Shown piece by piece: positions 1 to 11,070 of a stretch of DNA of 64,000 nt (the stretch's first letter is position 1; each line of letters opens with the position of its first letter). The DNA is from a bacterium (GTDB lineage Bacteria; Patescibacteriota; Gracilibacteria; Absconditabacterales; Absconditicoccaceae): contig JAHDFY010000002.1 of NCBI GenBank assembly GCA_020627925.1, positions 124,001 through 188,000 of the forward strand, written 5' to 3'. The notes beneath the pieces are model-generated. The model was not told where the DNA came from and searched no databases. It saw only the letters and a program-made list of their open reading frames with translations. A program made the position numbers and the translations under genes.

Positions 1-47
1 GCCACCAAGAAGAAGGTGAGACCTTTTTTCATATTGTTTATCTGGTG

Positions 48-1151
48 TTATCTAAAAAAGAATTTTTTGTAAATCATTTCTAATCCCAACAAAATACTGT
101 TTGAGCTTTTTTGTCCTTTTCATAAGGTATACTCATTGTATATAATGTGTACGGGTACTTCCTTGAAACGTATCTTATTTTTGTGTATTTGTTCGTTGAA
201 CTCATTAGCATAATGAAATCAGTCAGAAGTGATTGTTATTTTATTTAGTGTTTTCAGACTCATCACTCTATAACCTATATGGGGATCTGTTATTTGAACT
301 CTGTAGAATAATCTTGTGACTATTCTGGATACATAGAGAATCACTCTTCTTACAGGAGGCATATTCTCTACTTTACTTCCCTGTAAAAATCTTGATCCAA
401 GATACATTTCTGGTTTATTTTGTGTGTGTGCGTCTTGCTCAATATTGTCCATAAAAGTGTTCATATCGTTGATATCCATTTGCCCATCTGCATCGTATCA
501 TACTACTCGCTCTATGTTGAGTAAATGACCATGCTCTTTGAGAAAAGCGTATCATGTTTGATTAGCTGCACCTGGTCCTCTATTGATAGTGTTGGATAAA
601 GTGATCATTAGTGAATCCTTATATTGTTTCTTCTTTTCGGTGATAATATCAAGTGAATTATCTTTGGATCCATCGTTAACAAAAATTATTTTTTTGAATC
701 AATTATTGATAACGGTATCTATTGTTGATGCCAAAACACTTGCTTCATTGTAGACTCTTATAAGAAACACGTAATTATCTTTGGATGTTTTGTTGGAATA
801 GGTAGTAATTTCGTCGTTGTGTGTTTGTATGGTTTTTTGTACCGCTAGCTGTGAGATGAGTTTTGTTAGTTGAAATTTATCTTTTGTAGTATGATTGATT
901 ATTTCAATATAGAAATAGAAAAGCAAAATAATAGCTATATATACCAATAAGTCAGCTCCCCTAGCAAGTCAAAAATAACTACCAAATTTATCCAAATAGT
1001 CAGGGCGGATAGAAAACAATATGAGAGAAAGACTTCCTCCAATAAATACCAAGAAGTGCAAAAGCGTTGCTTTTTTTCTTTTGTATCGATCGATACCGAA
1101 AAGTAGAAATACTACTGAAGCAATAATGATTAAAAACTGAAGCAATGACAT
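48..1151 (-). CDS. Membrane glycosyltransferase, DUF2304 domain fused to GT2 domain
   Basis: 367 aa. Residues 1-90 hold three hydrophobic segments resembling DUF2304, a small membrane domain usually encoded next to GT2 genes. From about residue 148 comes a family-2 glycosyltransferase fold: IIFVNDGSKD with Asp160, the DAD metal-binding triad at 220-222 (GYDADGQ), and EVPV near 331. Three in-frame TGA codons (ends at 969, 699, 219) fall as glycine, one directly before the DAD motif. It probably transfers an activated sugar to a lipid carrier at the inner face of the membrane (family knowledge). It lies 46 bases downstream of the GalE-like gene on the same strand. The fusion is unusual; substrate unknown. 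Confidence 0.85.
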
Positions 1152-1197
1152 GCCATTTCTATAAAGTTAAAAATTTGCTCTGTTATATTATTTTGTT

Positions 1198-2241
1198 TTA
1201 GTGATGTTTGGTAACAAAATTCCAATGATCTTGCAACGCTTCAAACGGTGTTTTTTGGCTTTGTCGTCAAAGTATGTTTTGTGCTTTTTTGCTGTTACCA
1301 ATGAGTACGGCAACTTCTCATTCTTTACGTTCCTCTACTTTGATTGGTATTCTTTGTTCTGTTATTTGTTCCATTGTGTTGGTTATTTCAAGAACACTGC
1401 TTCCCATTCATGAAGCAATATTGAATATTTCGTTTACACCATGAAGGAATTCTATATCATCACTTTCTTTTTGTGTTTTTTCAAAAGTTTCTAGGTAGAC
1501 ATATGAATGTATAAATGCACTCGCCACGTCATCAACGTGAATAAAATCTTTGATCGCGCTACCGTCCTCTGTTGCAAAATCTTTTCCATATAGTGCAAAT
1601 TTATCACGTTGTCCTAATGCTACTTTTGATAAATTACTTGCCAGATTTGCGTGTTTTTTGGGACTGTCTCCGATAAGACCGCTTTTGTCTGCCCCTATAG
1701 TCGTGAATATTCTTAAGGTAACAGAATTCATATATTTGTGCTTTGCAATATCTGATAGTATTTGCTCTACGATGAGTTTGGTCGTCGCTAATGGTGTGAG
1801 TGGTTTTACTTTATCTGTTTCGACAAATGGCGGAATAGTGCTTGCAAAATCATAGACGTTCGCTGTTGATGCAAAAACAATTTTGGTAATGTTGTATTTG
1901 TTGAGCATGTACAACAATCTTATTGTCCCATTGATGTTCACATCATAGTATTCATATGGTTTTTCACAACTCTCTTTGTTTGATTTGTATCAAGCTAAGT
2001 GCAGTACTCACTCTATATCGTTGTGCTCTGAAAATAGTTGTTCCAGTTTTCTAATATCTCTCATATCCGCATCAAAAAAGATTGGTTTTTTTCCAACAAT
2101 TTGCTCTATTTCGTGTAACGTTGTGAGAGAACTGTTGCTGAGATTATCGAGAATCACTACTTCATAACCTTCTTTCATACACTGGATAGTAACATGTGAC
2201 CCAATATATCAAAGTCCTCATGTGATGAGTATTTTTTTCAT
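1198..2241 (-). CDS. galE: GalE-like NAD-dependent nucleotide-sugar epimerase, catalytic Tyr replaced
   Basis: 347 aa, normal length for UDP-glucose 4-epimerase. The start gives the Rossmann motif GGLGYIG at residues 8-14, with Gly8 encoded by TGA. Extended SDR features follow: FASTANVYD, the E-K-P-x-E-Y-Y region, and a C-terminal FIHVDDVA. The catalytic YxxxK should be N-P-Y-G-x-T-K; here it reads TPLATTK, so the Tyr is Leu151 (codon TTA) while Lys155 is kept. That argues for an altered or lost activity, or a structural role. A TATACT hexamer at 2255-2260 sits 13 bases before the ATG. It precedes the glycosyltransferase gene and probably supplies or senses sugar nucleotides. The symbol reflects family only. 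Confidence 0.82.
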
Positions 2242-2254
2242 GTGGAGCAACTAT

Positions 2255-2260
2255 AGTATA
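2255..2260 (-). promoter_or_regulatory. -10 promoter element of the GalE-like gene
   Basis: TATACT on the minus strand ends 13 bases before the ATG at 2241, so the transcript would begin within a few bases of the start codon. No clear -35 box was recognised. The same spacing recurs before lepA and the ATP-grasp gene. Confidence 0.4.
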
Positions 2261-2265
2261 AAATT

Positions 2266-3444
2266 TTATTTTGTGGTATTTTTTGTAATTTTTACTGTAA
2301 GAGTATGGTCGTAAATATCAATAGTAAGCTCGTCTCAATTGCCCAATTCTTTTAATTTTTGTGGGGTAATATATGTTCCATCTTTTTGTATAATTCCGTA
2401 CCCTTGGTGTTTCAGTTTAGATGGATCTTTTTGTTGTATAGCGGTATATCGCTTTTCTATATTATTTTTTGTTTGAGTATAATGATGAGAAATGAGGCTG
2501 TTGATGTTGAGTAAGAGAGTGTCTATTGTGGTTTTTTGTTCATGTATTTTTGTCTGTACACGTTGGTGTATTTGGGCAAGATAATGGTTTGTTTGTAGGT
2601 GGTATTTTTCGGTTGCTTCTTGGCATATGTAGGCCGCATCTGTTGGGGTTTTGGCTGTGTGATAGGCTATTTGATCAAGCACAGAAGTATCAGATGTATG
2701 TCATACTGCCACAATGGTTGGTACAGAAAGGTGGCAAATTGCTCTTGCTATCTTCTCGTCATTTTGTCGCAACATTCAACTACTCTCCCCACCTCATCTG
2801 GTAATAACGACATAGCTATAATTAACGTGAGAGCAGTCTTCTTTTATTTTTTGCAATGTTTGCAGAACTGACTCTTTGGCTGTGTTTCCATGGACTGCCG
2901 TATGGTAAGGAACTATGTTGTATTGATAAGGGCTCTGTTCCAATACGCTCAAAAAATCTTTTGCTCCTTGTGATTTTGCTCCACAGACCAATGCTATAGT
3001 CAAGGGAGGCACGGGGGCAGGTAAATGTTTGTTGTTGTGATGTATTCATTCCTGTTGCAACTTGGCTAGAATGTGTTTTTTTTGTTCGGTAATATTTCCT
3101 AACGAATATTGTGAAGAAATTTCGTTGATAATGATACTTGTTCCATAATTTTTGTGGAAATGTAATTTTCCTTTGATAAGCAAAGTAATATTATCGCTTT
3201 TAAGTAAGTTGATACCTGTTTTTCTTTGAAAATTACTTACAATAGTTGCATCAAAAATAATTCCTGTTATTTTGGCTTTGATGTTATGTTGGTCATCAAA
3301 TTCTATCATTTCACTGTAATAATTATTTCCTACTTTTCTTATTTTGTGCATTTCTGTTTCAAGCCAAAAAGAAAACCCTCCAAAGAGAGCTTTCTGACCT
3401 TTGTTGACTATGGTGAGAATATCTGATAGAGTAAATTTTAGCAT
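2266..3444 (-). CDS. xseA: Exodeoxyribonuclease VII large subunit
   Basis: 392 aa. XseA degrades single-stranded DNA with the small subunit XseB. An N-terminal OB-fold domain (about 1-105) is followed by the catalytic region. Diagnostic motifs are VVITRGGGESS around 212-222 (Gly217 encoded by TGA), VGHTSDTSVLD near 247-257 and AKTPTDAA after it, then a coiled coil. The C-terminus has the usual GD-x-L-x-I beta strand ending. The start follows the stop of the upstream exported-protein gene by three bases, so the two are probably cotranscribed. No xseB was found in the window. Confidence 0.93.
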
Positions 3445-3447
3445 AGC

Positions 3448-4233
3448 CTATGCTTCTTCAACATCAAATGTAAATGTCTTATAAGGAGTATAATATTCTG
3501 TTTCATTTTCTTTGTATACCATGGTGCAATGTATGGTTTTTTGTCCTGTATTTTCAAGAAGTGTTTTGTCTTGAGTGATAAGTTGTGTATTAATTGTTTC
3601 AATCCTGTTGGAATCAAGAACATTGGTCGGGATTGTTAGTGGAAAGATGCTATCTTCCTTGCCAACTGTTGCAAAACAGTAAATATCTTCAATGTTGTTG
3701 ATAGGAGTATCAGAAAAATTTCTTATGGTAACAGCAATAGGTATATTGGTATCATATTGTCTTATTGTCTTTCAAGGATCTTGGTGAGAAATGTTGGTTA
3801 TGACTATTCCTTCTTGGTTGCCATCAAAATACGTTTTGCTAAAAAGCGTATCTACTTTTCCGACAAGTTTTCAAGGTTGATCAAGCTCTTCTTTGTACAG
3901 ATCAATAAGGTGGATCATGTATTGGATAAAGAACGTTTTTTGGGGTGTTCTTTGCTTGGAAAGAAAAAGTTTTTTGTCCACTTGTTGTAACGTGGTTTTC
4001 ATTTCTGTTACTTTTTTGATCATTTCTGCTTTACCCAAAGAGAGCTCTTCTTCGCTTGCTCGAATATCATAGAGGGCTTTGTTGATAATCTTGATTTGTT
4101 TCCATTGCTGTGGGCAGGTATCGATATATTTATTTTCTATAAATAAGCAGTTTTTTTCTAGTGAATCAAAGGTTGCGAATACAGGAGTGATGCAAACACA
4201 CAAGATAAACGTAAGGAAAATATATCTGAACAT
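3448..4233 (-). CDS. Exported protein of unknown function
   Basis: 261 aa. A clear signal peptide (MFRYIFLTFILCVCITPVFA) is followed by a charged helical stretch (about 40-110) and then beta-rich sequence ending in paired acidic residues. TGAs at the codons ending at 3871 and further down read as Gly. I do not recognise a family. It sits three bases upstream of xseA, so expression is probably coupled, although no functional link is evident. Downstream of the SLH gene on the same strand, from which it is separated by an intrinsic terminator. Confidence 0.72.
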
Positions 4234-4272
4234 TGGTCGTTGGCCAAATCTAAAGTACTTGTTTGATAATAC

Positions 4273-4305
4273 AAAAAAAACACGGTATTTCTACCGCATT
4301 TTTTT
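4273..4305 (-). terminator. Intrinsic terminator after the SLH-domain gene
   Basis: Stem CGGTA/TACCG with a 4-base loop, flanked by eight A and seven T so that a U-tract follows in either direction. It lies nine bases beyond the stop of the SLH gene on the minus strand. Confidence 0.65.
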
Positions 4306-4313
4306 GATCTTTG

Positions 4314-5717
4314 TTATCGCATTTCCACTGCTTTTTTTACATAAGGCTTGATAGTTTGTACTATCCAAGGATCATTAATTTTCTCTCATAGTGCCTCAGT
4401 AGTTTTTGTGTCCTCTTTATGAACAGTTGTTTTCTCTTCATTGTGAGGTTGCTCTGTTATTGCACCTAGCAAAAGCATTGCTGCTTTTTCATAGCTTACA
4501 AGATCGACATCTTGTGATTTATTTACAATAACCTCATTGTTTAGTTGATGTAACATCGTATTTGCTTCGTAGAGTGTAACGTTTTTTTGTGGCTGTAAGT
4601 ACGTTTCATTTCTATGAATTGTTTCAAAAAATGATGTTAATCAGTTAATTTTTGCAATACTAATCTCATTAAAGTACTGATTTTCACTAGTGATGTCAGC
4701 AAAATAATCAATGTTGCCTATTTTTTCAGGGATACTATCATTGTGCTTTTGCATGAATTTTACTGTCCAAGCTATAAACTCTTCACGAGTAATACTAGCA
4801 AGTGGGTTGCTTACACTATTGTGGAATTCGTCTATAATTCCCATTTCTATCATGTTACTGATGTATGAGTTTCACAAATTCTCTGTCATAGTGACCACTG
4901 TATCAGGAACAATTCATGTTGGAGCTTCTGGATTGTATGTGTTAGTGCGTAAATCAGTCATTGAGATCAATGTATTAATTGCTTGTGCTCTTGTAACTTT
5001 TTGATCTGATTGGTACAGGCCTAATTCATCCAATGTTTTTATTTTGGGACGAATATTTTGTAAGCTAGCAAGAATGTTAGTAAATTCTGTATAACTAACG
5101 CAATCGTTAGGTTTTTTATTGAGCGCGATGAGCTCTTCCAATAGCATTGTGCTGATTTCTTTATTGTAGGCAGCTTTGTATGTATTTTGCAACATAGACA
5201 GAAGGTCTGCGTACTTTAAATCATTGTCTGGGTAAAATTTACCATTGAAGTGACCATTAATAATTCCATTAATTGAGGCAATTTCAATATCGCTTTGATA
5301 CTTATGATGCTCAATGTCGGGAAATGTATTCGCAGTAGGATCTGTTTGGATCTCTTGCTCCATTTTTTCACGGTCTTTCATTTTGCTAAGGTTTTGCTTA
5401 TCATGCCAAGCCACATGCCTTTTGTGATCTTGAGGAATGTTTGGATTTCTCTTTGAATCAACAAAAGCTTTTAATGCTACAGATTTAATTGAATCTCGTA
5501 CCGACTTGTCTTTCTGCTGTAAAGCAGTCGAGCTGACATTGGGGCCAGTAATCTTATCCACTGCCTTAATGTGTATCATGCTGTAGCTATAAATTATCAT
5601 AACAACAAAGGCAATTAGTGAGATGTGGATAATTGATTTTTTATTGCTCGCATTTTGTGTATGCGTCCTCATGTCCACCACGGCATAAGAATAATTAAAA
5701 ATGTTGAGCAGTCTCAA
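4314..5717 (-). CDS. SLH-domain surface protein with N-terminal membrane anchor
   Basis: 467 aa. A hydrophobic segment at about 29-50 anchors or exports the protein. S-layer homology modules follow: FPDIEHHKY at 132-140 with GIINGHFNGKFYPDNDL (151-167), and YFADITSENQYF from about 338 with a similar end. A further SLH-like stretch lies between (about 190-260 and 290-330), so three modules are likely. SLH modules bind secondary cell-wall polymers (family knowledge), so this is probably a cell-envelope attachment protein. The start could also be Met16. Two TGA codons (ends 4914, 4641) fall in the SLH region; the second gives the Gly of the consensus AKINGL. Confidence 0.8.
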
Positions 5718-5902
5718 TATACACTAAAACTAAAAAATGTCAATAAAATTATTTAATTCTATTTTTTTTTAAAATGAATTGTATTAGTTGACTACTGGCT
5801 TCTTTGATGTTTTACTTTTGTTTAAAAAAAACAAAAAAAGGTTTTTTTCAAGTTCAGCTTTGTGTTTTCTCGTTTTAGCTTTGTTTTTCTAGAGGAGAAC
5901 TT

Positions 5903-5934
5903 AAAAAACTATCCACTGAGTGAATAGTTTTTTT
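5903..5934 (-). terminator. Terminator after topoisomerase A subunit gene
   Basis: Inverted repeat AAACTATCCACT / AGTGAATAGTTT with one mismatch, followed on the minus strand by a run of T, 24 bases beyond the stop codon at 5958. The remaining bases to 5717 hold no gene. Confidence 0.7.
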
Positions 5935-5957
5935 CTTTTCTTCTTATTTTTTCTCGT

Positions 5958-8489
5958 TTATTTTTGATCATTATCTGCTGATTTTTCCTCTTTTCCTTCA
6001 AATAATCCTTGTTCTTTTTCTTTCAATTCTTTAATTTTTTGCTTCTTTTCTTCTTTATATTGCATGTTTTCCGTTTTTTCTTCCCATGGTCTAAAGACGT
6101 TTGTTATTTTTGATGACACCTTGAGGTTATCCATTCCATCCTCTGGCATTCATAAGAATACATCATCTGAATGTATCGTTGTATATTCGTCTTTTTGGTT
6201 TCTTAATCTTACAGCTCCTTCTTCTATACTTATCGCTCCAATTACTTTGTCTCATTTATCTAGTGTTGCAACGACTTGTCCTCTTTTTGCTCTTTTTCGA
6301 ACTTTTAGATCTTCAAAATTCAATAGTTTTCCTTTTTTGTCTGTGTAAATCATAATGAATGGTTCATCTTTGTATACCATCATGTATGAAGGCTTATCTC
6401 CATTTTCTAGTTCTATTGCCCTCACTCCTCCCGCTGTTTTACCCATCGGTCTTACGTTGTCTTCTGGGAAAAGAAGCATGGTTGCTTGTTCAGTAACTAT
6501 TCCTAGATGATCTCCTTGTACTACTGGTTTTACCGAAACAATCTTTTCTCCTGTTTGAGGAAGTTTCATAATTGTTGTTGGGAATTTCTTGAATGAAAGA
6601 ACAACATTTTTTTCTATTTTTTTGATGTTGTTTTTGTTGGTCAAGAATATCAAGTAGTCATAGTGGAAGTGTAGCGTCTTAGCAAAAATAACATCTCCTT
6701 TGAGTCCAAAGTGTTTTTTCAAATCAAGCGGATGTGATTTAGTTGTGAAAGTACCAAAATCCTTAATTCTTTGCACTACCAATTCTCCCTTACTAGTTAC
6801 AATTACTAGTTGATCTTGGTTATGAGTATATATTATATCGAGTGTTTCGTCAGGAACATATGAAGTTCTTGTTTGGTAAAGGCATCTAATTTGGTAACTG
6901 TCAGACATCCAAACGATAACGTCTTCCTTGACTTTATCTGCTTCTCCTTCAAGTCATTTGAGAAGCTTTTTGAGGTTATAAACACTTTGATCTTCTACTA
7001 GAATACTTCTTCTTTCGTCTCCGTATTTATTTTTGATATATTCCATTTCTTCGATTACCACTTCGTTTAATTTTTGTGGATTATTAATGATTCCCTCAAG
7101 ATACTCGATAAGCTTTAGCTTTTCTTCAATTTCTTCTGATATTTTTTCGATTTCAAGTCATACAAGTGATTGCAGTCTCATCAAAAGAATATATTCTGCT
7201 TGAATTTCTGAAAATTCAAATTTTTCTATTAAGTTTTGCTTTGCATCTTGCTTGGTGCTAGAATTTTTGATTGTTTCGATTACTTCATCGATAATATCTA
7301 TCGCTTTCTTTAGACCTTCAAGAATGTGTAGTCTATCTTGAGCTTTTTTGAGTTCAAATTTTGTTCTTCTTAGAACAACTTCTTGTCTAAAGTGAACAAA
7401 TTGGAAAACAAGATCTCTAATATTGAGAAGCTCTGGCTGTGTTCCTTTTTCTACCAATGTTACATTGTTAACATTGAAGTTTGTTTGTAAGTCTGTTGAT
7501 TTATATAATTGTAGCAAAATCTTGTTTTCGTTTGCTGTACTTTTGATGTATATTGCCACTCTGATAGTATCTTTTGATGACTCATCTCTGATATCCGTAA
7601 TTCCTTCAATCTTTTTTTCGATTACTAGTTCTGCAATTTTTTCGATAAGTCTTGCTTTATTTACTTGGTAAGGTACTTCGTCGATAACGATAATTTTTTC
7701 CTTTCCTTTATCTTCAATATGTGTTTTACCACGCATAACAATACCTCCTTTTCCTTTCTTGTATACTTCTAAAATTCTTTCTGAATCAAAAATATACCCT
7801 CCAGTAGGAAGATCAGGTCCTTTGATATATTGCATGATGTCTTCGATGGTTGCTTCAGGATTATTTACACAGTGGATACTTGCGTCAATAACTTCCCTGA
7901 GATTGTGAGGAGGCATATTGGTTGCCATACCTACAGCAATACCCATGGTTCCATTACACAAATGGTTAGGAAATTTTGTAGGAAGCATTTGCGGTTCCTC
8001 CAATCTATTATCATAGTTGGGTGCCCATGTTACGGTATCTTTTTCGATATCTTGTAGCATTTCTTCCGCTATCTTGGTCATTCTTACCTCTGTATACCTT
8101 GGCGCAGCTGCACCATCACCATCAATACTACCGAAATTTCCTTGTCCATCAACAAGCGGGTAACGTAATGCCCAGTTTTGTGACATACGGACCATCGCTT
8201 CGTACACACTCAAGTCTCCATGCGGATGGTATTTACCGAGGACTTCTCACACAACGTTCATCGATTTTCTGTATTTTGCATTGTGGAATAATTTAATTTG
8301 GTGCATAGCAAAAAGTATCCTTCTCAATACGGGTTTGAAACCGTCTCTTGTGTCGGGAAGTGCACGAGAAACAATCACTGACATCGCGTAATCGATGTAG
8401 GATTGTGTGATTTCTTTTTCAATACTTAGGGGTTCAATGTTCTTACCTTGGTTTCCTGGGATAAGATTTTCATTTTGTTGTTCACTCAT
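5958..8489 (-). CDS. gyrA: DNA gyrase / topoisomerase IV subunit A
   Basis: 843 aa. The breakage-reunion subunit of a type IIA topoisomerase. Visible are [17 protein letters not shown] near the start, HPHGD with the helix [12 protein letters not shown] (the QRDR region), and [11 protein letters not shown] with the catalytic Tyr132. A long coiled coil and a beta-pinwheel C-terminal domain follow (blade motif [10 protein letters not shown]). The gyrase-specific GyrA box QRRGGKG is not found at the expected first blade, which reads YQTRTSYVP. It may therefore act as topoisomerase IV, or the box may be degenerate. The tail is highly charged (Lys/Glu repeats). Five or more TGA codons are read as Gly. 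Confidence 0.9.
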
Positions 8490-8570
8490 GTAGACGAACG
8501 CGAAAAATTAAATAACTGTTTCCTTATATGAATTTACCTCTGTCTTTTCAAGACTTGTTTGTTCTTGCCA

Positions 8571-9605
8571 CTATTGGAGCTTTTTTCTTGCTTGATATAA
8601 TTGGTAAAATTCTTTGAGAGTCATGTATGGATAACCTGCTTTTTTGTTCTTTTTACCGATTTCATATATTTTGTGTCGGTGGAACATAAATTCTTTGTAT
8701 CACTGCAAGACGTTGTATTGAGGGTCGTAAGCATGCGCAGGCTCCGATGGTGCTCCATTGACTTCCAATATTTTTATTGGACCACTCTCTAAGTCATCAA
8801 GCGATGCTAGTCTTATGTCATAACGTCAAAAGTAAAATGTATTCATTTGTTGGGCTATTGCATCAAAACGTTCTACCATTTTGTCAGTAATATGTTCTGA
8901 TATATCCAAAAATTGGGTTCATCTACTATGGGTTCCCAAAGGCATTGCTCTTAGCTCTTCTCCCTTGTTGAGTACTGCATCCCATTGGCGTTTATTGATA
9001 TCGTGTAGTTGTTTCATATAACGATTTGCCCTCGGATGCTTTTCTAGTAATTCTTTCAGTGTTTTTTTTCCATCTCCTATAACAGTAAGAAAATTTCTTT
9101 GCATGATACCACTAATAACTCATTTTTTTTGTCCAGGAATATGGTAGTACATAACACCTACTTCTATTGGCCAATCTATCATTTGTTGTATGAGTGTGTC
9201 TCCTTTGCTTTGAGAGAGATACTCAATGAGTTGCTTTTTATTTCTGATTGGCTGTATGTGGGAACCTCTACGTCCGAGATCAGGTTTTGCAATAAAAGGA
9301 TAATCGTTTTTCATTGCATCTACTTGTTTGATCGTTGTATCTATTGCTGTTCATGCACGATGTATAATAGTTTCTGGTAATAATTCTTTGTCTAATTTTT
9401 TGAAAACATTGTATTTTGAGGTGTCGAGAAAATCGCTACATTCCATAAATGGATCAATATTAGAAAAAAACAACAGGTGCCTTGCTTTGATTGCTAGATA
9501 CACAAAATAAAAAGCAATAGGTACATAAAAAACAGTTGCTGGTCGATATTCTCGTTCGGTAAGTGTTTTTTGCAATTGTTTGATTTTTTGGTTTAATGGG
9601 TTCAT
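8571..9605 (-). CDS. ATP-grasp ligase-like protein
   Basis: 344 aa. ATP-grasp signatures in order: FIAKPDLGRRGSHI (nucleotide-binding lysine loop), EVGVMYYHIPGQ, FLTVIGDGKKTLKELL (like the cyanophycin-synthetase group), and FGRYDIRLAS with ILEVNGAPSEPAHAYDP, which carries the Mg-binding Glu and Asn. ATP-grasp enzymes join a carboxylate to an amine or thiol through an acyl phosphate; the substrate cannot be told from sequence. The N-terminal 90 residues include a hydrophobic helix (FYFVYLAIKARHLLFF). A TATAGT hexamer lies 12 bases upstream of the ATG. It is followed by the topoisomerase gene on the same strand after 81 bases. Confidence 0.8.
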
Positions 9606-9616
9606 TAATAGTGAGA

Positions 9617-9622
9617 ACTATA
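9617..9622 (-). promoter_or_regulatory. -10 promoter element of the ATP-grasp gene
   Basis: TATAGT on the minus strand, 11 bases between it and the ATG at 9605. The transcript would be nearly leaderless. A divergent plus-strand TATAAT (around 9657) may serve the next gene. Confidence 0.35.
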
Positions 9623-9853
9623 GTAAATGAGGTACTTATAGCGATGAATGTTTGCGTATAATATATTTTATAAACAAAAAAAACAAGAAATTTCCATTAA
9701 TTTATTAGGTTACAAAATTGTGTGAGTGATGACTATTTTTTTGAATATCTTTTGTACAAAGCTATTTTTTTAAGTGTTTGTTGATTTATTTTGTTTAATT
9801 GATATTGTTCGTTTGCTAATGTATTAGTAATCTATAAAATAAAAACTTAAAAA

Positions 9854-10297
9854 ATGCAATTATTACCTATTTTATTGTTTCAGATTGGGCTCTACTCACT
9901 TGGATGGAGTTTGATTACTTTTGTGCTTGTTTTTTTTGCATACTGGGCGTATAGAAAAATCAAATTTTTTGATGAAAATCCTTTCGTATTACTATTACTT
10001 TTGGTATTACTTTTGGTTTGTTCTATCACGATTGTTTTTCCTTACTTTCCACCTCTTCCCAAAACAGAGCAAGCTATTGCTCAAATTATTACGATTCCTG
10101 TGTTTATTCTTTTAGAAATCGTTTCTATTGTTGGTCACATATTGTTATATAATCTTTTTGATAATCAAGAAGGAGAAATTAATGTGACAAACCCATATGA
10201 ACTAAAGCCAATTCACAAAGTTGGAATATATGCAACTTTTCTTTCGGGAATAGTCTGCTTTGTTATGATTGCTGCGATGTTAGTATCAACGATATAA
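9854..10297 (+). CDS. Membrane protein, four predicted helices
   Basis: 147 aa. Hydrophobic segments at about 6-31, 42-65, 77-101 and 124-145; the loop between the last two carries the only acidic cluster (DNQEGEINVTNPYE). No TGA codon is used. I do not recognise a family. It stands alone between a 248-base intergenic stretch and a strong terminator, so it is a monocistronic unit. Confidence 0.75.
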   Translation: MQLLPILLFQIGLYSLGWSLITFVLVFFAYWAYRKIKFFDENPFVLLLLLVLLLVCSITIVFPYFPPLPKTEQAIAQIITIPVFILLEIVSIVGHILLYNLFDNQEGEINVTNPYELKPIHKVGIYATFLSGIVCFVMIAAMLVSTI

Positions 10298-10304
10298 ATA
10301 ACAA

Positions 10305-10346
10305 TAAAAAAAAAGCCTATTATGTATTCATATAATAGGCTTTTTA
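10305..10346. terminator. Bidirectional intrinsic terminator between convergent genes
   Basis: Perfect 12-bp stem AAAGCCTATTAT / ATAATAGGCTTT with an A-run before and T-run after. It sits between the membrane-protein gene (plus) and the methyltransferase gene (minus), serving both. Confidence 0.9.
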
Positions 10347-10359
10347 TTTCGTCAAATAA

Positions 10360-10959
10360 TTAATGCATGTTAGTATTTTTGGTTTGTCATGTTTTTTCAA
10401 AAGATGAGATTTTGACTTTGACGGGCGGGAAAAACGTCCACTTTTTTTTGAATGTGACTTGCGGTCAGATGTAGTGCTCTATTTTTTGATTTTGTGTCGT
10501 ACGATATTGTGCCGTGATAAACATACCATCTTCGACGAGCTTTTCATGACACGCTTTGAGAATGATGTTACCTACTATTCACATTGTGGATAGAGGAAGC
10601 GTCGATATAAACACATCAACGGTGTCGTTGTTATAATCAGTGATGATGTCTTCTGCTGATTGCTGTCTGATGCTGATATTATTGTACTCGTGCAACTTAT
10701 TGCGAAGAATATTGCAAAAGTCGGCATTAATTTCGTAAGCAATAATATCGGCGGTGGGAAAATTTTTGCATAATGCGGTAGTAATATTCCCTGGTCAAGC
10801 TCCTAATTCGATAATTCTTAGTGGTCTATTGTCATATTGATTTGCTATGATAGCTGTTATTTCATCAACGATATGAGGCGGTAGCGCAAAAATAGCCCCA
10901 GTTTCTCTTACATTTTTGGTAAATGTTCGAAACTCATTTCGTTTTTGTCTAATAGTCAT
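10360..10959 (-). CDS. SAM-dependent methyltransferase, KsgA/PmtA-like
   Basis: 199 aa. Class I methyltransferase: motif I LRIIELGAGPGNIT (SAM binding), an acidic residue after IIAYEIN, and motif IV VFISTLPLSTM. The last resembles the SGLPL motif of phospholipid N-methyltransferases more than the NLPY of the rRNA dimethylase KsgA. The N-terminal FTKNVRETGAIFALPP also fits the phospholipid methyltransferase group. Two Gly before motif I and others are TGA codons. Substrate therefore either phosphatidylethanolamine-like lipid or rRNA adenine; the former is favoured. Confidence 0.75.
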
Positions 10960-11070
10960 CAGAAATAGTTGACAAGCGATAAAGGGATTCGTAGTACATA
11001 GACAGGGTAAAAAATATATGAAAAAAACTAGAATGCAAGTTGGAGTTTATGTTTGTATTAACTTTGGGGT

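Noticed and set aside
3438-3623. 61-aa minus-strand frame
   Set aside because: Lies out of frame inside the exported-protein gene and xseA start.
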